Shown: positions 45,457-55,051 of the stretch, piece by piece | Position numbering within the stretch: position 1 is the first letter of the stretch | Layout: each line of letters opens with the position of its first letter | Source of the DNA: Acinetobacter rongchengensis | GTDB lineage: Bacteria; Pseudomonadota; Gammaproteobacteria; Pseudomonadales; Moraxellaceae | DNA: 64,000 nucleotides | Assembly (NCBI RefSeq): GCF_003611475.1 | Contig: NZ_RAXT01000012.1 | Span: 1-64,000, forward strand | Direction: 5' to 3' | Notes under the pieces: generated by a model | Databases searched by the model: none | Seen by the model: only the letters and a program-made list of their open reading frames with translations | What the model was told of the DNA's origin: nothing | Position numbers and translations under genes: made by a program

Positions 45457-47919
45457 ATGATGAAAATATTAAAACCACATTCTTTATACCTAAGCTTAGT
45501 GTTATTAGGTTACTCATTTCCCAGCCATGCACAGTTGATGTTTAGCCAATATATCGATGGCACGTCAAACCGCAAAGGCTTAGAAATTTATAATCCTGAT
45601 GCGAGTGCCGTCAATTTATCTGATTATGAAATTCAACAATTTAGTAATGGGTCCACCAGTAAAAGTTTTTCTGTAACTTTACAAGGTTCATTGTCTAGTC
45701 AGGCTAAATTTGTGATTGGTCGTTCAGAACTGCAAGCAGAGATTGGCAATAAAGTCAATCAAGTAGCAGGCTTATCTTTTAATGGCGATGATGCATTGGT
45801 GTTGCTCTATAAAGGCATGCCTGTTGATCGTTTTGGTCGGGTCGGAGAGAAGCCTACTAATAATGGCTGGGGTACGACAATAACCAGTTATCAAAATAGC
45901 CTAAGCAGAATTAAAAGCAAAAATGATGTGACGTCGATAGACCCATCCTCAGCCTTTGATTTAGATGGTGAGTGGTCTAAGTGGACAGACCGTAATGCAT
46001 TTAACTCATATTTGGTCGATGCAACAACATCACCACCATTAACTTCAATCAGTTGTAGTACCGCGGATACACCAATCGTGGATTTGCAAACAGCAGTTCA
46101 GGGTCAACAATATGTGATTCGAGGTGTCATTACCGCAGATTATCGTTATGAAAATGGTTTCTCTGGTATATATATCCAAACACCTGACAGCAAAGCTAAA
46201 GCGGATTTAAGCAATGCAATATTTGTTTATTTACCTGCGGGAAGCTCAGTTACAGGTGGCAAGCTTGGTGAGGAAGTTATTCTCAAAGGGCGTTTAACAA
46301 GCTACCAAAACCAATTACAAATTGATCAGCTGAGCAGTAATATTCAGACCTGTAATACCCAAGCTGCCAGTCTCGTGAGTGCAATACCATTGCAACTTCC
46401 ATTCTCAAGTTTAACAGATGCAAAAGGTCATGCACCTAAGCGTTATCAAGGTATGTTGGTAAAAATACCGCAAACTTTAACGGTCAGTGAAAACTACAAT
46501 TATGCACGTTTTGGAGAATTATCGCTCAGTTTAGGACGCTTATATATTCCAACCAATTTATATCCTGCCAAGTCTGTTGAAGCGGTAAATTTGGCAAAAC
46601 AGAATCTATTGTCAAAAATTATTTTAGATGATGGTTATAACAATCAAAATAGAACGCCGTGGTTACCACAAAGTTTTAATGCATTGAATACCTTAAGAAC
46701 AGGTTATCAACTGAAAAATGTAGAAGGGATTTTAGAATACCGTTTCAATGCGTGGCGTATTCAGCCTATTCCAAATAAGACTCCAGAATTGGTAAGTGAT
46801 ACCAATCCACGTCATTCAACTGTCATTACAAAAGAAGCAAAACAAACTCGTGTAGCTGCGTTTAATGTTCTTAATTATGATAATTCACCTTTAATTGGGG
46901 TTAAACCTGACCGTGGTGCCAATACTGTTTCAGAGTTTAATCGTCAGCATTTAAAAACGGTGAATGCACTCAAAACCATAGATGCCGATGTCTTTGCTTT
47001 GATGGAAATTGCAAATAATGGTTATGATGAAAATAGTGCAATTGCTTATTTAACAAAAGCATTAGGTGCGGATTGGAAATATGTGATTCCACCAAATACT
47101 GCAAAATTGGGAACTGATGTGATTGCTGTCGCTATTATCTATAACAGTAAGCGAGTAAAACCTGTAGGTGCAGCCGTAGTTTATGATGATTTAACCCAGA
47201 AAAATCGTGTCACGATGGCACAAAGTTTCCAAGCTTTAACAGGCGGGAAAATCTTTACGATTGTACCAAATCATTTGAAATCTAAAGGAAGTTGCCCTGA
47301 AGATAAGACTTTAGCAGATGCAGATCAAGGCGATGGGCAGGGGTGCTGGAATGCCACACGTTTAACAGCTGTGCAAAAGTTAATGCAATGGATCGCAACC
47401 AATCCAACCAAGGTTGAAAAACCGAACTATTTATTGGTTGGTGATATGAATAGTTATGCTAAAGAAGATCCGATTTTAGCACTGGAAAAAGCCAACTATA
47501 AAACACTGCTCAATGATGAAAAAATTGGACAAGGGAAAATGGCTTATAGCTATGTTTTTGGTGTGGCAAGTGATGCAAATGGTCATGGTGGTGCAGGTAA
47601 TTTAGATCACGCGATTGCAGATTCAAGTTTATATCCAATGGTTAAACGTGCTTTTGCATGGCATATCAATGCAGATGAGCCTACTGCACTGGACTATAAT
47701 GAGGAATATAAAACCGATGAGCAAATCCGTACATTTTATAATGCTGATGCATTTAGATCTTCTGATCATGACCCTGTGATTGTTGATCTTGATTTGAATG
47801 ATTCAAACTCTACTGAGGCTGATACAAAACGTAGCAGTGGTGGTAGTACAAGTTTATGGTCAGTATTGGGGCTAATATTGTTAACTGTTGCTGCAACGCT
47901 AAGACGTTATAAAAAATAG
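45457..47919 (+). CDS. ExeM/NucH-family extracellular endonuclease with GlyGly-CTERM tail
   Basis: The protein is 820 residues. A signal peptide (cut near SHAQ) is followed by a lamin-tail domain (~25-130: FSQYIDGTSNRKGLEIYNP), an OB-like part (~195-300: VIRGVITADY, ILKGRLTSYQNQLQID) and an endonuclease/exonuclease/phosphatase domain (~465-775: AAFNVLNYDN, DADVFALMEI, LLVGDMNSYAKED, RSSDHDPVIVDL). The end, GGSTSLWSVLGLILL then RRYKK, is a GlyGly-CTERM sorting signal processed by rhombosortase before type II secretion. The expected role is degradation of extracellular DNA for nutrients or biofilm control. Confidence 0.92.
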   Translation: MMKILKPHSLYLSLVLLGYSFPSHAQLMFSQYIDGTSNRKGLEIYNPDASAVNLSDYEIQQFSNGSTSKSFSVTLQGSLSSQAKFVIGRSELQAEIGNKVNQVAGLSFNGDDALVLLYKGMPVDRFGRVGEKPTNNGWGTTITSYQNSLSRIKSKNDVTSIDPSSAFDLDGEWSKWTDRNAFNSYLVDATTSPPLTSISCSTADTPIVDLQTAVQGQQYVIRGVITADYRYENGFSGIYIQTPDSKAKADLSNAIFVYLPAGSSVTGGKLGEEVILKGRLTSYQNQLQIDQLSSNIQTCNTQAASLVSAIPLQLPFSSLTDAKGHAPKRYQGMLVKIPQTLTVSENYNYARFGELSLSLGRLYIPTNLYPAKSVEAVNLAKQNLLSKIILDDGYNNQNRTPWLPQSFNALNTLRTGYQLKNVEGILEYRFNAWRIQPIPNKTPELVSDTNPRHSTVITKEAKQTRVAAFNVLNYDNSPLIGVKPDRGANTVSEFNRQHLKTVNALKTIDADVFALMEIANNGYDENSAIAYLTKALGADWKYVIPPNTAKLGTDVIAVAIIYNSKRVKPVGAAVVYDDLTQKNRVTMAQSFQALTGGKIFTIVPNHLKSKGSCPEDKTLADADQGDGQGCWNATRLTAVQKLMQWIATNPTKVEKPNYLLVGDMNSYAKEDPILALEKANYKTLLNDEKIGQGKMAYSYVFGVASDANGHGGAGNLDHAIADSSLYPMVKRAFAWHINADEPTALDYNEEYKTDEQIRTFYNADAFRSSDHDPVIVDLDLNDSNSTEADTKRSSGGSTSLWSVLGLILLTVAATLRRYKK

Positions 47920-47945
47920 CCTGACCTCAAAATTGAAAGCATGAT

Positions 47946-47973
47946 CAAAGAGAAGCGTTAACACTTCTCTTTG
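47946..47973. terminator. Hairpin between convergent nuclease and kinase genes
   Basis: The 10-bp stem CAAAGAGAAG/CTTCTCTTTG has an 8-nt loop. T runs are short, so the strength is uncertain. Confidence 0.6.
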
Positions 47974-49887
47974 TTATGTTGCTAAAGTAAATGGAATACT
48001 CACTTTCAATACGGTTTGATTCGTTTTTGAGTCAATTTCAAATAATCCGCCAAGTCGCTTCACTCGTTGTTGCATGCTATGTAATCCGACATGTAACCCA
48101 GCCTCTACTTGAGCAGGATCAAAGCCAATACCATTGTCGGAAATTTTTAAAATCAAAAACTGTTCATTTTCAGTTAAGGAAAATTCCACTTGGCTTGCAC
48201 GACTATGTTTAATGATATTGGTTAGCGCTTCTTCTGCAATACGGGCCATAGTTAGGCATTGCAGTGCCGTTGGCTGAGTTTGCCAGCTTTCAGCCAACAT
48301 CCATTTAGATTGAATCGCAAATTCTTCGAACATTTGTACAAAACGATGTCTTAATGGCGCCACCCATTGGACAGGGTTGAGTGGTACTTTTGCGTTTAAG
48401 CTTGATCCAAAATCAATAGTTTGACGCAGATCATTACGTAATAATTTTAAGATCGAAAGCATTTGCTTTTTTTCAATATGATCGTGGTTTTCTAGTAACA
48501 TCATCGAACGAGAGATTGACCCGCCTAAACCATCGTGTAGGTCATGCGATAGGTTGATTCTTTCTTGTAATTTTGCATTTTCCAAAGCCAGTTGATGTTG
48601 ATTGTTTAATGAATTGAGTAGTTCATTTTTAGCTTGAATAATACGTTTCTCTAGCGTTTGATTAAAATGAGCAATACTTTTTGCATTATTGGCAAGTCTA
48701 AAAGCCAGTATAAAACCAATTAATAAGGTACCAATCGGTGAGGTGTAGGGTGACAAAATATGCCCCTTTAATGTCATGATATAAATTGCATCATTCACCA
48801 CGATGGGAATAAAAATTAAATATTGGACAGCTAAAACATAGGTTTCTTTTAATTTTGATTGATAAGCGATAAATGGGTAGCTTAGGCACTTCAATAAGAA
48901 AATAATCACGCAACTTACAAAGATAAAGTTTAATAACTTAGGGGTATATTGCTCAGGTAAGAAAAAAATACAAAATATCGCTAAGCCGCAAAAAATAAAT
49001 AAAAACGATTCGATATATGGGAACTTTTTATTGGCAAGGCGCCAAGCAGCAATACAGCCTGATATTGTGGAAAAACAAAAAATAGCGATACAAATACGAT
49101 CTAAATTGATACTTGATAGCCCAAATATGGGTTCTTGTCGCATCATGCCCCATACATAGATCATCCAACCTATTCCCACAAAACCAAACCATTTAAAAGC
49201 TTTTTCTGTTGGATTAACAGCCCAAACCATCAAACAGAAAATACCCATAATAAAATTAATGATAAAACTGAGGACAGGGGAAATACGTTTTTCAAGTAAA
49301 TTTCGATCATAAATCTTCTTCATTTGGGAATGTTCTCCCAAGAAAATCTGACCTAAGCCTGACTTTTGAGTGGATGTCCCGATGACCTTGATCCAAAGAT
49401 GATTTGTCCCTTGTTTTAAACTTGAGGCAGGCAAAACCCAATAGCGCGGGGTATACCAACTACGTGAAAGTGGTTCTGTTAAATTTTGATCTTTCCAAAG
49501 AAACTCATGGTTTAAGTAGATTTCGCCTGCCATATTAATATTTTGAATGACGAGAGTGATTGGCATGTCATTTTGTTTGGTTGGACATTGATATTGCCAA
49601 TTGATTTTATACCAAGCACTTGTACTGTATTCTCCCCATCTTTTATCCCAATAATCGGGCAGGGTGATCACATTGACCCAACCTGATTTGGGCAGTGCTC
49701 TAATATTATCCACATTAGATTTGATCACTTGTACGGAGGAAATTAAAGCTTGGCAGTGGCTGTTTTTTTGAGGTGTGGCATCATTGGCATGTGCATGTTT
49801 AACGACAAACAAAGATAGCGTAATGAAACTTATATAAATCATCCAATGGTATAAACTACATTTTATATTACGCTGATCTTTAGGCAT
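47974..49887 (-). CDS. Sensor histidine kinase, NarL-type (copy 1)
   Basis: The protein is 637 residues. After a signal segment (~14-35), a periplasmic jelly-roll-like sensor domain (~60-185: WVNVITLPDYWDKRWGEYS, WVLPASSLKQGTNHLWIKV) is followed by seven membrane helices (~205-400) of 7TMR-DISM type. A HisKA_3 dimer domain has the phospho-His in LSHDLHDGLGGSISRSM (~450), and a HATPase domain has NIIKHSRAS and ISDNGIGFDP. It should phosphorylate the LuxR-type regulator at 51941. It is a clear paralogue of the next gene, separated by ~160 bp that may hold its own promoter. The ligand is unknown; a carbohydrate-like molecule is one guess from the fold. Confidence 0.87.
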   Translation of the reverse strand: MPKDQRNIKCSLYHWMIYISFITLSLFVVKHAHANDATPQKNSHCQALISSVQVIKSNVDNIRALPKSGWVNVITLPDYWDKRWGEYSTSAWYKINWQYQCPTKQNDMPITLVIQNINMAGEIYLNHEFLWKDQNLTEPLSRSWYTPRYWVLPASSLKQGTNHLWIKVIGTSTQKSGLGQIFLGEHSQMKKIYDRNLLEKRISPVLSFIINFIMGIFCLMVWAVNPTEKAFKWFGFVGIGWMIYVWGMMRQEPIFGLSSINLDRICIAIFCFSTISGCIAAWRLANKKFPYIESFLFIFCGLAIFCIFFLPEQYTPKLLNFIFVSCVIIFLLKCLSYPFIAYQSKLKETYVLAVQYLIFIPIVVNDAIYIMTLKGHILSPYTSPIGTLLIGFILAFRLANNAKSIAHFNQTLEKRIIQAKNELLNSLNNQHQLALENAKLQERINLSHDLHDGLGGSISRSMMLLENHDHIEKKQMLSILKLLRNDLRQTIDFGSSLNAKVPLNPVQWVAPLRHRFVQMFEEFAIQSKWMLAESWQTQPTALQCLTMARIAEEALTNIIKHSRASQVEFSLTENEQFLILKISDNGIGFDPAQVEAGLHVGLHSMQQRVKRLGGLFEIDSKTNQTVLKVSIPFTLAT

Positions 49888-50048
49888 TTAACTTTTCTCC
49901 AAAGATGCAAAAGTCTTGAAAATGCTTAAGTTGTATTGCTATATGGCATCAATAAAACATGATTATTATCACATTTTGTCTATAATATACACAATTTATA
50001 GAAATAATGGATGACTTGTCATTTATTGTATGAAAATTTTAAGTTTTT

Positions 50049-51995
50049 TTATGCAGTAGCTCTAGGTTTGTGCGGTACAGTAGCACGAATCACGGTTAAA
50101 CCAGCCTCAGAGTGAATTTCAAACTCGCCACCAATTCTTTTTACACGAACTTGCATGCTTTGTAGACCGACATGTAAACCTTGTTGAACCGTAGTTACAA
50201 TAAAGCCTTGACCATTATCTGTGATTTCTAAAATAAGTCTTTGATCATCATCTTCAACTAAAGAAATCGTCACTTTTGTTGCCTGACTGTGTTTGACAAT
50301 ATTGGTCAGTGCTTCTTCAGCAACACGAGATAACGTTAAACAATGTAACGGATGGGGAATATTCTTCCAATGATTTGCAAGTGTCCAAGTGGATTGAATA
50401 TCCATTTCTTCAAATAATTGTACGAAGCGATGGCGTAGTGGTGCAACCCACAAGATCGGGTTCTCTGGAACTTTGGCGCCAATGCTAGAACCAGAATCAA
50501 TGACTTGCCTTAAGTCATTTCTTAATAGTTTAAACATAGACATAACTTGTGGTTTTTCAACTTTTTCTGAATGTTCCAATAAAATCATGGACCGAACAAT
50601 TGAACCGCCTAAGCCATCGTGCAAATCATGTGCGAGGTTTAAACGTTCTTGCAAACGCATATTCTCTATTTCTAGCTGATGTTTTTTATCTAAGGACTGT
50701 TCTAGATCAAATGTGACAGTCTCGATCGTTTCTTTTAAGGTTCGATTAAATTTTTCAATATGGTGCATATTCTTTGAAATACGCCATGCCAAAATGAACG
50801 ATATAGCCAAACTTGTAATTGGTGCAGCAAAAGGCGTCCATGCCATTTCATTGTAGAGTTTTAAATGTAGCAAATACAAATCATGGCAAATAATGATAAT
50901 GAAAGAAAAGAAGACTGCTGCAAGTAAAGAGACATCAAATTTACGTTTTTTAAATGCAATCCATTGAATCAAAATACAATTAGCAATAAAAATGAAAGTG
51001 CTATATAAAAAAGCACTGCTTAACGCGAACAGGAGATAGTGTTTTGGCGTAAAGAGTAAAATGCCCGTAAATACAAGGGTGAGTGCAAACAGAATTTTCT
51101 CTAAAGTAACAAATATAACATTGGCAAATCGCCATACAAATAAGCAAAGTGTATAGGCATAGGCCACTAAAAAAATAAGATTTAACCGTGAATGAGTTAA
51201 ACTGTCAGTAAATGGAAAGGGTTCGGTAATCAGTGCATTACAAATAAACAGTGCCCAGAAAAAACAATTCAAAGCAAACCAGCCAAAAGCAACCTCTTGA
51301 CGTCTAAATACCCAAATTAAAAAACTGGTTGTCCCAAAAGCGAAGGTAAGGAGTAAATTAACTAAATACAGTGTTCTGCGTTGGAACATAAGCTTTTCAT
51401 GAATGTTACTGATTTTTTCAACCTGACCAATACTTACTGCTCCCAAACCTGAATTTTGTGAGGCAATATCAACGACTCTGACTAAAATTTCATTACGTCC
51501 CTGATTTAATGACGTGGAAGGCAAAACCCAATAACGTGGCATATTCCAGCTACGTGATAAAGGTTTGACTAAAGATTTATCATGCCAAATCAATTCATTA
51601 TTGCTATATACAATGCCTGCAATAATGATTCGGTCTATCAGTAAAGCTAAAGGGCGGTTTTCTTGGCCTTCAAGACATTGATATTCCCAGACAATACGAT
51701 ACCAAGCAGAACCTGAGTAGTCGGGCCAGCGTGTTTCCCAATTGTCAGGTAACTGAACATCCTGCCAGCCCTGTTTGGGAACTTTGGCTAAGTTTTCATC
51801 TGCTTTAACGACTTGAGTTGTTAAAAATTTTACAGTACATAGATTATGATGATGATTAAAATCAGTTTCTAATAATGTTTCGGCAAATAAATTTTGTGTA
51901 AAACTACAAGCTACACAGAAAATAAAAATGCAATGTAATACTAGTCGAGTATTCCAAGATTTCGAGCAGTGTCGATAGCTTTGGCTCTGTTGCAT
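50049..51995 (-). CDS. Sensor histidine kinase, NarL-type (copy 2)
   Basis: The protein is 648 residues with the same layout as the neighbour: signal, jelly-roll-like sensor (WQDVQLPDNWETRWPDYSGS, WVLPSTSLNQGRNEILVRV), seven membrane helices, HisKA_3 (LAHDLHDGLGGSIVRSM) and HATPase (NIVKHSQAT, ITDNGQGF). The ATG at 51995 lies inside the response regulator gene (55-bp overlap), and no later start is available before the signal peptide, so translation is probably coupled. Conserved WVAPLRHRFVQ segments in both kinases show common descent. Confidence 0.87.
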   Translation of the reverse strand: MQQSQSYRHCSKSWNTRLVLHCIFIFCVACSFTQNLFAETLLETDFNHHHNLCTVKFLTTQVVKADENLAKVPKQGWQDVQLPDNWETRWPDYSGSAWYRIVWEYQCLEGQENRPLALLIDRIIIAGIVYSNNELIWHDKSLVKPLSRSWNMPRYWVLPSTSLNQGRNEILVRVVDIASQNSGLGAVSIGQVEKISNIHEKLMFQRRTLYLVNLLLTFAFGTTSFLIWVFRRQEVAFGWFALNCFFWALFICNALITEPFPFTDSLTHSRLNLIFLVAYAYTLCLFVWRFANVIFVTLEKILFALTLVFTGILLFTPKHYLLFALSSAFLYSTFIFIANCILIQWIAFKKRKFDVSLLAAVFFSFIIIICHDLYLLHLKLYNEMAWTPFAAPITSLAISFILAWRISKNMHHIEKFNRTLKETIETVTFDLEQSLDKKHQLEIENMRLQERLNLAHDLHDGLGGSIVRSMILLEHSEKVEKPQVMSMFKLLRNDLRQVIDSGSSIGAKVPENPILWVAPLRHRFVQLFEEMDIQSTWTLANHWKNIPHPLHCLTLSRVAEEALTNIVKHSQATKVTISLVEDDDQRLILEITDNGQGFIVTTVQQGLHVGLQSMQVRVKRIGGEFEIHSEAGLTVIRATVPHKPRATA

Positions 51996-52633
51996 ACCGC
52001 AAGTTTCCGATAAATATGTTTAATATGAGATTCAACTGTGTAGCGTGATAATGTCAGTTGATCCGCAATTTCTTTATTACTTAAACCTTGTGCGACAAGT
52101 TCTAATATTCCCAATTCTCGTTTTGAAAGGACATCATTATTATTTGTTAATTTTGAATCACTTAAACTTTTATTAACAGATTTTTTTTCATTAAATTGTA
52201 ATTGTTTTAGAATTTTTTGAGCAATAAAAGGATCAATAGGGGCACCACCACGTAAAACACTACGTATGGATAATGAAACTTCCAAATTATCTCTTTCTTT
52301 CAAGACATAACCTGTAGCACCTGCACTTAATGCATTTAGAATTGAATCTTCTGTACTCCATGCTGAAATCACAAGAATAGTGATAGTTGGATCATAGTTT
52401 TTTAATGTTTCAATAAAATCAATACCACTGCCATCGGGGAGACCTAAATCCACAAGTGCAAATGATGCTGAATAACGTTCTAGCTGCATATTGGCCTGAG
52501 CCAAATTTTGCGCAAAATATAAATCTGATATCGAATAGCCAATATTGATCAATATATCCGTAAGTCTTTTTTGTATTAGAGGTTCATCTTCTACAATGAT
52601 GACAGGGACAGGTAAACTTAACTCATTGTTCAT
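51941..52633 (-). CDS. LuxR/NarL-type response regulator
   Basis: The protein is about 230 residues from the ATG at 52633 (an ATG at 52648 would add five). The receiver domain (~10-125) has VEDEP acidic residues, the phospho-Asp in FALVDLGLPDGSG, Ser/Thr in VISAWS and Lys in YVLKERD. The C-terminal LuxR HTH (~165-228) has LSKRELGILELVAQGLSNKEIADQL and VESHIKHIYRKL. It is the only regulator for two kinase genes that follow. An inverted repeat upstream could be its own binding site. Confidence 0.92.
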   Translation of the reverse strand: MNNELSLPVPVIIVEDEPLIQKRLTDILINIGYSISDLYFAQNLAQANMQLERYSASFALVDLGLPDGSGIDFIETLKNYDPTITILVISAWSTEDSILNALSAGATGYVLKERDNLEVSLSIRSVLRGGAPIDPFIAQKILKQLQFNEKKSVNKSLSDSKLTNNNDVLSKRELGILELVAQGLSNKEIADQLTLSRYTVESHIKHIYRKLAVCNRAKAIDTARNLGILD

Positions 52634-53119
52634 GATGCAAAAACTCATCAATGTTTATTCTCACATTTTTTCAGGTATTGGCAGGTTTAGCTATACCTGA
52701 TAATGGGTATTTTTACTTAAAAATGTAAGTTTTTCTAAAGGAATGTTGTGTTAAGACATTCTAATTATATGGATCTAATTGATAATTAAACATTGATATT
52801 ATTAATTTGTGAGAAAAATTTAACAATTTTATGGTTTTTTTGATAGCAAACTTCACTATTTAAAAATTGCATACAATAAACGACAAAAACATTGGTTTAT
52901 TCAACGTATTTTTTTAAGTTTTCATCATTTTTAAAGATGTGTATGTTAAAACAACATTTAGACAACTTTGACTTGAAAAAGTATTTATTTTATTGAATAT
53001 TCAAGTTGTATTTTATTTATAAATAAATTTTACGCTTATTTGCAATTTTCACGTTTTTAAACTTGAAATTGGCTCATAAGCCATTTAAAACTGAAACAGT
53101 CATATAACAAGGATTAGAT
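52634..53119. other. Divergent intergenic region, response regulator / GST
   Basis: About 485 bp, AT-rich, without a gene. It holds the inverted repeat listed below and promoters for both sides; GST has AAGGATTAG before its ATG. Confidence 0.5.
52671..52700. promoter_or_regulatory. Inverted repeat upstream of response regulator gene
   Basis: Perfect 8-bp arms TCAGGTAT/ATACCTGA flank a 14-bp spacer that contains another GCAGGT. It lies 38 bp before the regulator ATG. Centre-to-centre spacing of 22 bp fits two turns of DNA, as for a dimeric regulator. Autoregulation is inference. Confidence 0.45.
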
Positions 53120-53731
53120 ATGAAGTTGTATTATTCTCCAGGTGCATGTTCTTTAGCTGCCCATATTTTACTAAACGAAATTAATGTTGATTTTGATTTG
53201 GAACGTGTCAATTTAAAAACCCATAAGACAGAAAAAGGGGCAGATTATTACGAAATTAACCCAAAAGGATATGTCCCTGCTTTGGAGATTAATCCAGGTT
53301 TGGTTTTAACTGAAAATGTTGCTGTGCTTCCTTTCATCGCACAACATGATCCAAAGCAAGATTTAATTCCTCCATCAGGCTTAGGACGTGCCAAAGTGTT
53401 GGAATGGTTAGGTTATCTCAACTCTGAACTACATGATGAATATGCTGTTTTCTTTGTACCTACAGTTACAGAAGAAGAAAAACAAAGAGGTTATGAAACT
53501 ATCGATAAAATGTTGCGCTATGTCGATGATTATCTAGGTGAATCTGAATATGATTATTTGGTAAATGATCGTTTTGGTCCAGCAGATGCTTACTTATTTG
53601 TACTGACAAATTGGTCGAATGTAATTCATCATGATCTTACACCATTCACCAATATTGTCGCTTTACGCAATAAAGTTGCTGAGCGTCAATCTGTGCAAAT
53701 CGCAATGCGTGATGAAGGTTTGATTCCTTAA
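53120..53731 (+). CDS. Glutathione S-transferase (beta class-like)
   Basis: The protein is 203 residues. The N-terminal thioredoxin fold has YYSPGACSLAAHILLNE (Cys10 typical of the beta class) and GYVPALEI, then TENVAVLPFIAQH. The C-terminal helical domain carries DRFGPADAYLFVL. It conjugates glutathione to electrophiles or reduces peroxides. It is followed by its own terminator. Confidence 0.92.
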   Translation: MKLYYSPGACSLAAHILLNEINVDFDLERVNLKTHKTEKGADYYEINPKGYVPALEINPGLVLTENVAVLPFIAQHDPKQDLIPPSGLGRAKVLEWLGYLNSELHDEYAVFFVPTVTEEEKQRGYETIDKMLRYVDDYLGESEYDYLVNDRFGPADAYLFVLTNWSNVIHHDLTPFTNIVALRNKVAERQSVQIAMRDEGLIP

Positions 53732-53821
53732 TGGATAATGCTTAATTGCTAAAAATTGATGCAGAAGCTGAGTTAAAGTCTTGCTTTATTTCAACAGCAT
53801 TTAGATTTTAGTATTGTTTAA

Positions 53822-53850
53822 AAATGGAGCGCTAAGCTCCATTTTTTATT
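53822..53850 (+). terminator. Terminator of GST gene
   Basis: The stem AAATGGAGC/GCTCCATTT with a GCTAA-type loop is followed by six T. Confidence 0.87.
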
Positions 53851-54000
53851 GAATAAATAGTTTTGTATAAATATTTGTGGTTGTTGGAAAATAAACAATA
53901 TTATTGATTTTTTAGCAATAATCTTTTGCTCAAACTTGCGTTTTTAACAATAAAAATAATCACTATAGTTGCGCCATTGATAAATAGAGTTAGATTTAAA

Positions 54001-54582
54001 ATGAGTAACATCCTGATTGTAAATGGCGCTAAAACTTTCGCACATTCAAATGGTGAATTAAACGATACTTTGGCTGTACTTGCTGAGTCGGTTTTGTCTG
54101 ATCTTGGTCACACCATTCAAGTAACTCGTGCTGACAGTGATTATGATGCTCAAGAAGAAGTGCAAAAATACCTATGGGCTGATGTTGTAATTTATCAAAT
54201 GCCCGGCTGGTGGATGGGTGCGCCTTGGACTGTCAAAAAATATATTGATGATGTCTTCACTGAAGGGCATGGCAGTTTATATGCCAATGATGGTCGGACA
54301 CGCTCAGATGCTGAGAAAAAATACGGTTCAGGTGGTTTGATCCATGGTAAAAAATATATGTTGTCTTTGACATGGAATGCACCGATGCAAGCCTTTGATG
54401 ATCCTGAACAGTTTTTCCATGGTGTGGGAGTAGATGGTGTTTATTTGCCTTTTCATAAAGCTAACCAATTTTTAGGCATGCAAACTCTAGATACATTTAT
54501 TGCTAATGATGTGATTAAACAACCCAATGTGCCTTTTTATGAAGATCAATATCGTGATCATCTGAAAAAGCTATTTTCTTAA
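54001..54582 (+). CDS. mdaB: NAD(P)H quinone oxidoreductase MdaB
   Basis: The protein is 193 residues from the ATG at 54001 (an open frame from 53926 is not supported). It has the flavodoxin-like fold with MSNILIVNGAKTFAHSNGELN, YQMPGWWMGAPWTVKKYIDDVF and LSLTWNAPMQAF. It reduces quinones by two electrons with FAD and NADPH, protecting against redox cycling. It lies directly before a ygiN-like gene, as in E. coli. Confidence 0.92.
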   Translation: MSNILIVNGAKTFAHSNGELNDTLAVLAESVLSDLGHTIQVTRADSDYDAQEEVQKYLWADVVIYQMPGWWMGAPWTVKKYIDDVFTEGHGSLYANDGRTRSDAEKKYGSGGLIHGKKYMLSLTWNAPMQAFDDPEQFFHGVGVDGVYLPFHKANQFLGMQTLDTFIANDVIKQPNVPFYEDQYRDHLKKLFS

Positions 54583-54642
54583 ACAATACTGCTTAAGCAT
54601 TATATTGTTATTGAAAGATAAATATTTAAGTTGGAATATTCT

Positions 54643-54963
54643 ATGTTAACGATTATCGCTGAAATCCGTGTGCATGAAGGACAGCAACATAAAACAAAAG
54701 TGATGCATGCTTTTGAAAAAATTACTCCCACCGTTTTGGCAGAACACGGCTGTCATGGCTATGAATTACTTGTAGACGCCGATCTTGATGTGAATTATCA
54801 AGCCAAAGATGCCAATGTCATTACGATGTTGGAGTATTGGGAGAGCATAGAACACTTAAATGCTCATATGCAGACTGCGCATATGCAAGCTTATCAAGCA
54901 GAAGTCAAAGATGCCGTTGTTGATGTGAAAATACGTATTTTAGAAAAAAGTCTGTTTAGTTAA
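54643..54963 (+). CDS. YgiN-like quinol monooxygenase (ABM family)
   Basis: The protein is 106 residues from the ATG at 54643. It is a ferredoxin-like ABM fold: MLTIIAEIRVHEGQQHKT, HGCHGYELLVDADLD, MLEYWESIEHLNAHMQTAHM. In E. coli, YgiN and MdaB are thought to form a quinone/quinol cycle; the same gene order supports that here. The intergenic gap of 60 bp fits one transcript. Confidence 0.87.
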   Translation: MLTIIAEIRVHEGQQHKTKVMHAFEKITPTVLAEHGCHGYELLVDADLDVNYQAKDANVITMLEYWESIEHLNAHMQTAHMQAYQAEVKDAVVDVKIRILEKSLFS

Positions 54964-55022
54964 CAGCTTTTTATTTAATGCTTCTTTATTGAATAATCGT
55001 GATCAAGACGTACAACGTTTTT

Positions 55023-55051
55023 ATACAGCCTCATTTGAGGCTGTATTTTTT
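55023..55051. terminator. Terminator between ygiN-like gene and 55050 gene
   Basis: The perfect stem ATACAGCCTCA/TGAGGCTGTAT with TT at the tip is followed by six T on the + strand and lies between convergent genes. Confidence 0.85.
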
